DNA from: Dysgonomonas gadei ATCC BAA-286
GTDB taxonomy: Bacteria; Bacteroidota; Bacteroidia; Bacteroidales; Dysgonomonadaceae
Reading direction: 5' to 3'
NCBI RefSeq assembly: GCF_000213555.1
Contig: NZ_GL891980.1
Span: forward strand, 683,797-716,230
DNA length: 32,434 bases
The notes below the pieces were generated by a model that saw only the letters and a list, made by a program, of their open reading frames with translations, did not search any database and had not been told where the DNA came from. Both the position numbers and the translations under genes were made by a program. Within the stretch, counting starts at the first letter, position 1; each line of letters starts with the position of its first letter. Below are positions 5,741-14,614 of the stretch, piece by piece.

Positions 5741-7630
5741 TTACTTGGTCTTTTTACCCCAGTACGTTTTAAAATTACCACCATAAGCAGCATAAACTAT
5801 AGTATGCGTTCTGGGATTGGCTTCCCAGTCCACCTCACGTTGCAGATATAATTCCACACCATTCACTGTCAGTACTTGCTTCCCGGCATCATAACTCCAT
5901 GAAGCATCTTTCCACGTACCTTCCGATACGGTATGTTCTGCCGTCAAGGTCATTACAGACGATTCCTTTTGTTTTCCGTAACTATATGACAAATCGATAT
6001 GTTCCCAGTTGCCGACCAATTCCTCTTCAGTAATAGCGACTTGCGGTACAGCCCCATAACGTTCCGGCATCACCAGTGGCCACCCGTCTTTTGTCCAGCG
6101 AATGCTGCGGACATGTCCCATCATAATATAATTATCGACGCTTTCAGGTAAACGCCCCTGCGAAGAATAGTACCAATTGCCATTACCATCGTTGAATACA
6201 GCGCAGTGTGAGATACCTACCCAACCATTACTATTCGCAAACTTATACGGATGAGTAACCACAGGAAGCATGTCCCCGCCCGCAGTTACATTTGTACCAT
6301 CGATGCCCAGATATGGTCCTGTAATGCTCTTCGACCGTGCTACGCGGGTATTATAAGGGACGCCTAATGCATCATAGGCTACAAACAGATAGTAATAACC
6401 TGTTTCGGGATTGTAAACTATTTCCGGGCCTTCACTAGCCTGCCATCGATTACCTGCCTGACGTGTAAATATCAATTGTCCGTATCCGGCAGGGGCACTG
6501 GTATCAGCCCACGGAACGCCTAAACTTTGTTTCGGCATGCCATCTGCCGCATTCAGTTCCATAGCTACAATACCACTGTGCCACGAACCATAGATAAGCC
6601 AGTGTGTTCCCTCAGGAGTGACTATATATGAAGGGTCGATAGCATTCCATTTGTAGTAGCAATTTGCCCAGTCGTTTGCCTGCACATTGAAATTAAGACC
6701 TTTATCCGAAGCATTGGTGACTACATATCCTTTGTCTATCCAGCCATCATTATTTGCCGGATCGGTGTTTTCCATCATACCTATAAAGGCGCGTTCGCCC
6801 CAAGTACCCTCGCCATTAAGCAGCCCAGGGCAAATAATCGAGTAATACATGCGGTACAAATTATCATTTACCTTATGTACACCAGGCGCCCAATATCCGA
6901 ACTCACTTTCGCCGGTACTGGTAGTTTCTCCCAGCCCCATCTCTTTACGGATTTCATTCAGTTTAGGAATAACCCACTCCGGTAGTTCTTTCATAGTTCC
7001 GCCGAGATATTCCCAATACACAAGGTCTTTGGAACGGCGGGCATGAAAATGTCCATGTCCGGCATGCGCATTCCCATATGAAGCGTCTGTCTGGTACATA
7101 TAATAATAACCGTCTTTAGCCAACACCACCGAAGGATCGTGTACATTGGCCAGATTCCACTGGCTGCGGTTGTCCCAGGCGGCGATACTTGCATAATTAT
7201 CCGCATAGGCAGGAGCCTTATATTGAGCCAGTTGTTCATCGAGTGTCCCTTCGCCGGTCGACACCTCTATTTCGGACGAATAAGCTACTCCCCCGTTATA
7301 GATGCTTACAAAGGCGCGTACATAATAGGTGGTATTGCCCTGTAAACCTGTAAGCGTAGCTGTAAAAGACTCATTGCCCGTAGCAACAACCGTTGCATCA
7401 TAAATATCCGGGTTGGCTTTAGTGCTATAGCAAAAGCCACGTTTCGACAATATCACATCTTTTGCAGAAGACAATGTAGCCTGCAACTGCGCCGACGAAT
7501 AGGTTATTTCGGACACAACGGGCGTTTCAATGATTACGCCTAGTTCCCCAAAATCCTTGTCATCGTCACTGCACGCTCCGAAGAGAAGCGAGCAGATAAC
7601 TAATAAGCTAAACCATTTATAGTGTTTCAT
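5741..7630 (-). CDS. GH43 surface lipoprotein, endo-alpha-1,5-L-arabinanase type, with N-terminal FN3-like domain
   Basis: This is a predicted endo-arabinanase that would cut the arabinan backbone at the cell surface. A lipobox ends in FGAC (Cys20) and is followed by SDDDKD, an acidic stretch like the Bacteroidetes lipoprotein surface-export signal. An Ig/FN3-like domain spans about 33-126. The five-bladed GH43 propeller (about 155-515) shows the general base Asp165 in NVHDPS, the pKa-modulating Asp332 in NAIDPS, and the general acid Glu400 in ASEGPEIVYNPETG. A C-terminal GH43-associated beta domain (about 535-629) ends in YWGKKTK. It lies 41 bp after SusD-2, matching the position of the B. 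thetaiotaomicron endo-arabinanase recalled as BT0360. It shares domain plan with the GH43 at 19731-21215, apart from the extra N-terminal domain. Confidence 0.88.
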   Translation of the reverse strand: MKHYKWFSLLVICSLLFGACSDDDKDFGELGVIIETPVVSEITYSSAQLQATLSSAKDVILSKRGFCYSTKANPDIYDATVVATGNESFTATLTGLQGNTTYYVRAFVSIYNGGVAYSSEIEVSTGEGTLDEQLAQYKAPAYADNYASIAAWDNRSQWNLANVHDPSVVLAKDGYYYMYQTDASYGNAHAGHGHFHARRSKDLVYWEYLGGTMKELPEWVIPKLNEIRKEMGLGETTSTGESEFGYWAPGVHKVNDNLYRMYYSIICPGLLNGEGTWGERAFIGMMENTDPANNDGWIDKGYVVTNASDKGLNFNVQANDWANCYYKWNAIDPSYIVTPEGTHWLIYGSWHSGIVAMELNAADGMPKQSLGVPWADTSAPAGYGQLIFTRQAGNRWQASEGPEIVYNPETGYYYLFVAYDALGVPYNTRVARSKSITGPYLGIDGTNVTAGGDMLPVVTHPYKFANSNGWVGISHCAVFNDGNGNWYYSSQGRLPESVDNYIMMGHVRSIRWTKDGWPLVMPERYGAVPQVAITEEELVGNWEHIDLSYSYGKQKESSVMTLTAEHTVSEGTWKDASWSYDAGKQVLTVNGVELYLQREVDWEANPRTHTIVYAAYGGNFKTYWGKKTK

Positions 7631-7671
7631 ACATTTTTCATTTTTAAAGTTCTTAACCTCAACATATCCTT

Positions 7672-9465
7672 CTATTCAGATGCCACAGATAATTCCCAGC
7701 CCGGATTTTGCCTAAGATTCGGAGCCTTCTTCACTTCTGTATCAGGCAGTGGGAAGTAATAGTTTTTCGGGCTGTTGAATGCGCGGGTAGGATGCTTCTG
7801 AGCTCCTCCGTATGTGTAAACGGTCGAAAGTTCAGGAGTAACTGTTACACCATAAATATTATACACTTGTTTGTAACGCGGCAGGCTCTTTTCGCTGCTG
7901 ACAGTCTGACCTTCGAATAACTTCCAGCGACGCTCGTCAAAGAAGCGATGGTCTTCGAAGCAGAATTCTATGCGGCGTTCGTTACGGATACGCTCACGAA
8001 GCTGTTCCTTTGTCATACCTTTATAAGGCGGCATACCTACACGGGCACGCACCTGATTTACATACTGATAAGCCTGATCGGGACCAGAAGCCTCATTAAT
8101 CGCTTCGGCAGCATTCAACAAGATTTCAGCATAGCGGAAGATAGGACAGGCATGGTTGTATGTAGAAGGGCTTTTGAACGACATATTGTTCAGAAACTTC
8201 TTTGTATAATATCCGGTCAGTGTACCGCCATGCAGCTGTTGATAGTCTTTTCCGTCAGGATATGATACATCTACAGCACGTTGCTCTTCCTGCAAAGGAT
8301 CACCCCAGACGGACCCGTTGTGCAGAATGGTCTGTTCAAGGCGCGGGTCGCGGTTCGCATACGGGTTCTGGTCGTTGTAAGCAGGGTCCTGATCGATAGG
8401 CAGGCCATTGATGGTTTCATAACTATCTACCAGATTCTGAGTCGGATTGGTACGTCCTGTGGAACTTGCTGTACCACTGAAACCGCAAGGAGCAAGAAAC
8501 AGCTCTATCTGATAAGTATTCCATACGGAACGGGTCAGAATGTATTCGTCATTATAGTACGGAGTGGTCACAAAACATTCATAATAATTTTTATTCGGAT
8601 TATTATCACTTGTCGTATATAACTTATAGCGGTTACTGTGCTTCGCATTTTCTGTAATTAAATCCAATGCCGCTGTAGCAGCTTCCTGCCAGTATTCAGC
8701 CTTATTGTCCGGATTATGGAGCGCGGATGCCCTGTACAATAAAGCTCTTGACTTTAAAGCATACGCGGCGGCCCCATTCACACGCCCCCAGTTTTCATCC
8801 TCATTGCTATAACGGTACGGCAATTGATTTTTTATGGCGTCACACTCGTCGGCAATCCATTTCAATGCGTCCGCACAGTTCGTACGTGCCCTGTTCATCG
8901 CCTCTGTGTCGCTCGGATCGAATACGATAGGTATTCCATTCTCATCATTGCCGATAACGGGAACATCGCCAAACCAGCAGGCTATGTCGAAATGGAAGAT
9001 AGCGCGAAGCAGACGTGCCTCAGCTATATTGCGATCGTACAGATGATTATCGTCTCCTGTTTTTTCCGAATTACCAATCACTGACGAGCGTGCATTCTTC
9101 ATAAACTGGTTTGCCGCACGGATACCTTTGAAATTCTTCGGCCAGAAATCCTTGGCAAACGGATGGTCTGCTGCCGAGTAACTGTCGGTAAGCACACTGT
9201 GGTAATAATGTACATCCCAGAAAGACAAAGAATTATCCGTCATACAGTCACGTGATGCTGCCAGAAATTGTCCATTATTATATCCGGCAAAGGCATCGGG
9301 CAAATAAGTATAAATATTTGCCAGAAAACCCCGCGTATTCTCAAAGCTACTGAATACCTGTTCGTCCGATAGGGACAAATCCACTTCTTTGCTCAGATAA
9401 TCACTACAAGAATGATTACTTAATAGCAACAGAGCCGTGGTTATATATATTGCAATCTTTTTCAT
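7672..9465 (-). CDS. SusD/RagB family glycan-binding lipoprotein (SusD-2)
   Basis: This outer-membrane lipoprotein would form the lid of the SusC-2 channel and help capture oligosaccharides. The signal sequence ends at Cys20 in SNHSC, a slightly unusual lipobox. Typical SusD features are the N-terminal YLSKEVDLSLSDEQVF, RLLRAIFHFD (about 151-160) in the TPR-like core, the later RYAEILLNAAEAINEA, and the C-terminal ERRIEFCFEDHRFFDERRW. The length of 597 residues is normal. It follows SusC-2 with an unusually long gap of 115 nt that contains a hairpin (9493-9507). By position it corresponds to the second SusD of the B. thetaiotaomicron arabinan PUL. Ligand specificity cannot be read from the sequence. 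Confidence 0.93.
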   Translation of the reverse strand: MKKIAIYITTALLLLSNHSCSDYLSKEVDLSLSDEQVFSSFENTRGFLANIYTYLPDAFAGYNNGQFLAASRDCMTDNSLSFWDVHYYHSVLTDSYSAADHPFAKDFWPKNFKGIRAANQFMKNARSSVIGNSEKTGDDNHLYDRNIAEARLLRAIFHFDIACWFGDVPVIGNDENGIPIVFDPSDTEAMNRARTNCADALKWIADECDAIKNQLPYRYSNEDENWGRVNGAAAYALKSRALLYRASALHNPDNKAEYWQEAATAALDLITENAKHSNRYKLYTTSDNNPNKNYYECFVTTPYYNDEYILTRSVWNTYQIELFLAPCGFSGTASSTGRTNPTQNLVDSYETINGLPIDQDPAYNDQNPYANRDPRLEQTILHNGSVWGDPLQEEQRAVDVSYPDGKDYQQLHGGTLTGYYTKKFLNNMSFKSPSTYNHACPIFRYAEILLNAAEAINEASGPDQAYQYVNQVRARVGMPPYKGMTKEQLRERIRNERRIEFCFEDHRFFDERRWKLFEGQTVSSEKSLPRYKQVYNIYGVTVTPELSTVYTYGGAQKHPTRAFNSPKNYYFPLPDTEVKKAPNLRQNPGWELSVASE

Positions 9466-9492
9466 TTTATATTCCTTGTTTATTCTTGAATT

Positions 9493-9507
9493 AAGGTCTC
9501 AGACCTT
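9493..9507 (-). repeat. Palindromic leader element (AAGGTCT-G-AGACCTT) before susD-2
   Basis: A 7-bp perfect stem with a one-base centre lies 28 nt upstream of the susD-2 start. Read on the minus strand it continues into AATT. The same core with matching flanks (AGGTCTGCGACCTTAATT) occurs 35 nt upstream of glyA in the same orientation to its gene, so this looks like a dispersed repeat or leader element. Confidence 0.45.
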
Positions 9508-9580
9508 TTTATTGCTTTTGTATGTATAATAGCAATAATATAGTATGTCTGAAAACAATGCTTTAAATATTCTACCTTAC

Positions 9581-12500
9581 TTAGAAGCCAATGTTTATAC
9601 CAAATGAGAACGAACGGGTTTTCGGATACCACCAGCAATAGCTCATCGGCTTTTCCGGATCCAGGCCTTTCGGCAAATGGCTCCAGGTATATAAGTTATA
9701 TCCGCTAAAATAGATACGGCATTTGGTAAGATTAGCCTTGGCTATAAGCTTCTTAGGTAGAGAATAGCCAACTTCGATATTCCGTAACGATAAATAATCT
9801 CCATTCACGATCCAGATATCATTCTGATATGTACCTGTACTACGGTCGCTGTCAATAGCATTGAAGCCTCCATAAGTAGGACGCGGGTAAGTAGCATTAA
9901 TGTTACGGGAATCGGTAGGATCGTCTGTATAATATCCCCAAGCCTTAGTTACTTCGTGAGTACCCATGTTACTCCAGCCCGAATAGCTGACAGCAGGAGA
10001 CAGGAACACTGAACGATTCAGGTAAGCTGTGAGTATGGCACGAGCATCGAATCCGGCATATTCAAACCCGAAAGTCATAGATGGAGTGAGTTCGGGAATG
10101 ATGGTATATGTATCGGGAACCATATCATTAGAGTCAATCTGACGGTCACCGTTCAAATCTCTGAATACGGCAGTTCCTAATTGTTGTGAACCATTCGAAG
10201 CTGTATTATACGGATATTTCTCCGGATTATCTATAGCATCCTGCTGGCTGGAGGCAATCAGGTTCGGATCGCTTGCCCAACCCTCAAATTTGTAAATATT
10301 CCAGCCTCCGACACTGTTATTAAACGGTATTTCGTAAAGTTCGGCAACTGAAGTATAATCACGGATACGGTCACCTGTTTTTCGCTGCCAAGGCACATTC
10401 GGCTCTGTTTCATCCATTTCGGTAATTTTATTGGTATTGTAAGACAGCATACCTTCGATAAAGTAATTCACCTTACCTATATTACCACGATGGCCGAGGG
10501 ATAATTCCAGCCCTTTGGATTCAACTTTTCCGTAAGAGTCCTGAGCCACTGCCACACCCACTATACTAGGAATAGTAGAACGGTCTATCAGTATATTCGA
10601 ACGCCACTCTTTGAATGCATCAAACGACCCGTAGAGTTTTTTATTCCAGAAATCGAAGTCTAAGCCCACATTTAGCATTTCTGAAAGTTCCCACTTGTTG
10701 TTATTACTGCCTGCCAGACTCTCATAAATACCACTGATGCTAGAACTGGAAGTACCAAAGTTATAACCTGTACCTGAACCATAAGTGCTCTGATATGGAT
10801 AACGGTTGGCTCCTGTAGTGGACTGGCCGGATGTACCATATGACGCACGAAGTTTGAGTAAATTAATATTCTTGTTTTTCAGCCATGATTCTTCCGAGGC
10901 TACCCAACCGATGGATGTTCCCCAGAAAGTACCCCAACGGTCGTCAGGAGCAAAATTGTCACAACCCATATGGGAAAGGTTACCTGAGAAAATATACCTG
11001 CTGTCGTATACATAAGTAGCCTGTCCGTTGTACGACATGAAACGGTTGGAAGACTGATTGGCATAGTTGGTACTCTCTATCCGGTTCACTGCATTCTGAT
11101 AGGTACGGAAGAATGCCCGGGCTCCGACATTGTGTTTACCAAAAGTCTTATCGTAAGAGAACCCTGCATTGAAATTGAGATTGTAATAGTTGCCACGTTC
11201 ATTAGCCGTTGGGTCCGACAAAGCCGAGTAAGAGGTCATTTGCGACAATTTAAACTCTGACGGGTCAGTAACCAAAGGATTTGAATAATCGTAGTAATAA
11301 GAGTTGATACTATTGGTCTGTGTAGATTCAAACACATCGTAAGCATCGAAACTCACCATTGCATTTGCTTTCAGGCCGGGAACCAATTCTCCCAGGTCGC
11401 CTGTCACATTCACTGTCGAATACAGGTTGCGACGGCGATTCTTTTCCTGACCAGATGAGGCCAGCAAACGTGCCGGATTATTAGCCGTATTTGATGAATA
11501 TATCTGCCCGCCCGGAGTATATACCGGCTCCATCGGATTGGCTTCCACCGCACCGAAAGTCACCAGGCTGAATACACCTGTTGTCGGTTGCGTAATATTA
11601 TCGATACGTCCCCCTAAATCCAATGATACGTTCAAATACTTATTCACATCTATGTCCAGATTCGAACGGAGGTTATAACGGTTCAATGTATGAGACGTAT
11701 TGTAACCTTCGTTATAATTCGTCCACTTGTCATTCCACATTCCCTCCTGACGAAGGTAAGAGAATGATACATAGTAACGCGCACGGGCATTACCACCACT
11801 GATCTGCATATTGGTCTTATACAACGGGGCTGTTTCACGATACAGTTCTTCAAACCAGTTTGTATTGAAATACTTGTACTGGTCGACACCTGTCAGCTTT
11901 TCACCTGATGATACACGGCGATACATCTCTACCTGAGCATCTGTATACATAGGGTCAAGGCCGTCGAGATATCTCACCTGATTGCGGGTAAGTGCCATAT
12001 TATAAGAATTCTGAGTTTCAAATTTGTTGCTCAGCATCTGAAATCCTATTTCCTGTGTAAAGTCGATCTTTGTTTTTCCGGCAGCACCACGTTTGGTAGT
12101 CACCATAATCACACCATTAGCTCCACGCATACCGTAAATGGCAGTCGCTGCCGCATCTTTCAGGACAGTGATATTCTCGATAGGAAATGCATCCAGAAAC
12201 GAAAGGTCACGTTCCACATTATCTACAATTACCAGCGGACTGCGGGCATTCTTATTCATCGTACGCAAACCACGGACATACATAGTGGTTTCTGTCCATC
12301 CCGGCTCACTGGACCATTCGTAGGTTTGCACTCCGGAAAGAGTAGAAGTAAAAGCATTCTGAAGTACTGAAATAGGGTGCTTCTGTAACTCTTCTCCGGT
12401 CACTACCGAGGTGGCTTCTGTCATAAATTTCTTCGGCTTGCGTCCGAAAGGAACCGGCATAGTATGTAAATATTCATCTAAATCAGGTTCCATCACGATC

Positions 12501-12814
12501 TGGAAAGCACCGCTAAATTCGGCTGTACCGGTAGCATTTTTATAACCGACACTGCTAACACACAACTCGTCGTCCAGTTTTACATTCTTCAGACTGAAAT
12601 ACCCATCTTCATCGGAAAGTGCTATGCGGCTCTGCTCCGCCACATTTACCACAGCTCCGGCAATAGGTTTGCCTTCGGAATCCACGATACGGCCTCTCAA
12701 CTCCTGTTCTTCTTGTGCCCAAATGTTGCAGGTTACGAATATGAGGACTCCCATCAACAGGAATTTAGTTATTCCTGCCAACTTGTTTTTTATATTATTC
12801 ATGCTTGTATACAT
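9581..12814 (-). CDS. SusC/RagA family TonB-dependent outer-membrane transporter (SusC-2)
   Basis: This is a second TonB-dependent channel for importing arabinan fragments. A signal peptide ends near IWAQ (about residue 34). A carboxypeptidase-D regulatory-like domain spans about 38-110, a plug domain about 130-245 (NITVLKDAAATAIYGMRGANG), and the 22-strand barrel extends to residue 1077. The usual VVVGYG segment between regulatory domain and plug is replaced by TMPVPFGRKPKKF (about 118-130). The upstream ATG at 12812-12814 gives MYTSMNNIK; the ATG at 12800-12802 is an equally good start and gives a more typical signal peptide. The gene follows SusD-1 by 18 nt, so it is in the same operon. 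Its divergence from SusC-1 suggests a different fragment preference, which is inference. Confidence 0.93.
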   Translation of the reverse strand: MYTSMNNIKNKLAGITKFLLMGVLIFVTCNIWAQEEQELRGRIVDSEGKPIAGAVVNVAEQSRIALSDEDGYFSLKNVKLDDELCVSSVGYKNATGTAEFSGAFQIVMEPDLDEYLHTMPVPFGRKPKKFMTEATSVVTGEELQKHPISVLQNAFTSTLSGVQTYEWSSEPGWTETTMYVRGLRTMNKNARSPLVIVDNVERDLSFLDAFPIENITVLKDAAATAIYGMRGANGVIMVTTKRGAAGKTKIDFTQEIGFQMLSNKFETQNSYNMALTRNQVRYLDGLDPMYTDAQVEMYRRVSSGEKLTGVDQYKYFNTNWFEELYRETAPLYKTNMQISGGNARARYYVSFSYLRQEGMWNDKWTNYNEGYNTSHTLNRYNLRSNLDIDVNKYLNVSLDLGGRIDNITQPTTGVFSLVTFGAVEANPMEPVYTPGGQIYSSNTANNPARLLASSGQEKNRRRNLYSTVNVTGDLGELVPGLKANAMVSFDAYDVFESTQTNSINSYYYDYSNPLVTDPSEFKLSQMTSYSALSDPTANERGNYYNLNFNAGFSYDKTFGKHNVGARAFFRTYQNAVNRIESTNYANQSSNRFMSYNGQATYVYDSRYIFSGNLSHMGCDNFAPDDRWGTFWGTSIGWVASEESWLKNKNINLLKLRASYGTSGQSTTGANRYPYQSTYGSGTGYNFGTSSSSISGIYESLAGSNNNKWELSEMLNVGLDFDFWNKKLYGSFDAFKEWRSNILIDRSTIPSIVGVAVAQDSYGKVESKGLELSLGHRGNIGKVNYFIEGMLSYNTNKITEMDETEPNVPWQRKTGDRIRDYTSVAELYEIPFNNSVGGWNIYKFEGWASDPNLIASSQQDAIDNPEKYPYNTASNGSQQLGTAVFRDLNGDRQIDSNDMVPDTYTIIPELTPSMTFGFEYAGFDARAILTAYLNRSVFLSPAVSYSGWSNMGTHEVTKAWGYYTDDPTDSRNINATYPRPTYGGFNAIDSDRSTGTYQNDIWIVNGDYLSLRNIEVGYSLPKKLIAKANLTKCRIYFSGYNLYTWSHLPKGLDPEKPMSYCWWYPKTRSFSFGINIGF

Positions 12815-12832
12815 ATGTATTCAGTTTAAGGA

Positions 12833-14608
12833 TTACCAACCCGGATTATTTTCAATGCCTGTTTTCCAAACTTCCCCTTCCGGTATAGGATAGAGATACA
12901 TCTTGTTCTCAAACACCCGGCTCTGAGCCACCTTACGCGTAATAGTTCCGTCTGCACTTACATTTACGCCATAGATAGGACGCGATAGTGCTTCTACAGC
13001 AACATTCCAGCGACGGACATCCCATGCGCGATGTTCTTCGAAAGCAAGTTCCACAGTACGTTCCTTATGAATGAAGTTACGCATATTGTCTTTAGAAGAC
13101 GTCAAATCGCTACGGTCTGCTATCTTTCCACTGATACCCGCGCGGTGACGTATCTTATCCAGCATATTATACACTTCCGTACCGGGGCCTTGCGCCTCGT
13201 TCAATGCTTCTGCATAGTTGAGCAGGATTTCCGCGTAACGCATGATAGTCCACAAGCGGTAAGCGCTCTGAGAATGTTCTGCACTCAGAATAGTTTCAGG
13301 AATATACTTGCGCACATAGTAGCCTGTCGGAGTTGCATTGGTATTACCTATAGGGTTGTCCCTCTGACCTGATACTACGTTGATATTGCCATTACCCCAT
13401 TTTACTCCATTGTAGAGAATAGTTGCAGCCAGACGCGGATCACGGTTTGTCCAAGGTTTGGTATCATTGTATCCACTAGCGGCATTTACAGCCGGAGTAT
13501 TGTTACTATATACCGGAGCACCGGTAAGATCGTACTGAGCAAATGGTGAAGAACCATCTGCCATATCGTACATATCCACTAAATTTTGCGACGGACAAAG
13601 CCCTCCGTTACCACCTTCGCCTACAGGAGTATCATTCTTTATTGCATCCCAATTTATAACTACATCATTGCGATAAAAAATCACTTCCTTATTATTTCCG
13701 GAATACGCAGTCCTCAACAATGCATTAGTATATGACTCTACACCCAAAGCATTCCCATCGGCATCCGTAGTCGTAAACAGGCTGAAATTTGCGCCGTAAT
13801 CATCAATAAAACTTTTTGCTGCATCAGCGGCCTGCTGCCATGTGATACCAGATTCGGCGCTGAAACGCGGACTAGCCATATAAAGCATTATGCGTGAATA
13901 CAGGGCCCGTGCCATAGGCTGGCCGATGCGTCCGGCCTGACTCGAATCCCAAGCGCTGTCATATGTCAGCAATCCGGCTTCGCATTCTTTCAATTCTTTC
14001 AGGATAAAATCTACGACGTACTCCTTCACTGTCGGGCGATTAATATAATTACTCAGCAAGTCGCCATTCGGATCGAGAACTTCGGTCACAATCGGAATTG
14101 CCCCATAACGCAGGAATAGTTCCCAATAAAAATAGGCGCGCAGGAAACGGGCTTCCGATGTATAATGCAATTTATCCTCCTTGTATTTCGTATCGCTCAG
14201 AGAAGGCTCTTTTGGTACACTCTCTATACGGGTAATGATCATGTTACATTTACGGATAGCACGATAATGATGCTCCCATGTAGCAGTAAGTTCCGCTTCG
14301 CCTGCCGAACCATAATAGTTTCCGATATTAAAAGTAGTTCTCACCCCACCTGTAGAATAACTGGTCTCGGCCAAATCCGTAGCCGAATCTAACCAGGAAT
14401 CTTTTATACGGCTAGCTCCATGGCGTAAAAAATTATAAGTATCATAGTGGAATTCCACCATCAGGTTCCAGTCGCTAAACACTTCTTCTTCGGTTAGTTC
14501 ATTACTGGGCTGTTTGTCCAGAAAATTACCGAAAGCGTCTTCGCATGAAGTCAGTGTGAAAGTAGCGATACAGACAGCAAATAAGCTATATATAATTGTT
14601 TTCTTCAT
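12833..14608 (-). CDS. SusD/RagB family glycan-binding lipoprotein (SusD-1)
   Basis: This is the lid lipoprotein partnering SusC-1, whose gene ends only 6 nt upstream. The lipobox is LTSC (Cys22), followed by the SusD N-terminal motif FLDKQPSNELTEEEVFSDW. Core SusD motifs are ARFLRAYFYWELFLRYG, MRYAEILLNYAEALNEAQG and the C-terminal ERTVELAFEEHRAWDVRRW. The length of 591 residues is usual. It would sit on the outer face of the outer membrane and bind arabinan oligosaccharides; the ligand is inferred from the neighbouring enzymes. The tight SusC-SusD spacing contrasts with the 115-nt gap of the second pair. Confidence 0.94.
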   Translation of the reverse strand: MKKTIIYSLFAVCIATFTLTSCEDAFGNFLDKQPSNELTEEEVFSDWNLMVEFHYDTYNFLRHGASRIKDSWLDSATDLAETSYSTGGVRTTFNIGNYYGSAGEAELTATWEHHYRAIRKCNMIITRIESVPKEPSLSDTKYKEDKLHYTSEARFLRAYFYWELFLRYGAIPIVTEVLDPNGDLLSNYINRPTVKEYVVDFILKELKECEAGLLTYDSAWDSSQAGRIGQPMARALYSRIMLYMASPRFSAESGITWQQAADAAKSFIDDYGANFSLFTTTDADGNALGVESYTNALLRTAYSGNNKEVIFYRNDVVINWDAIKNDTPVGEGGNGGLCPSQNLVDMYDMADGSSPFAQYDLTGAPVYSNNTPAVNAASGYNDTKPWTNRDPRLAATILYNGVKWGNGNINVVSGQRDNPIGNTNATPTGYYVRKYIPETILSAEHSQSAYRLWTIMRYAEILLNYAEALNEAQGPGTEVYNMLDKIRHRAGISGKIADRSDLTSSKDNMRNFIHKERTVELAFEEHRAWDVRRWNVAVEALSRPIYGVNVSADGTITRKVAQSRVFENKMYLYPIPEGEVWKTGIENNPGW

Positions 14609-14614
14609 GTTCTA

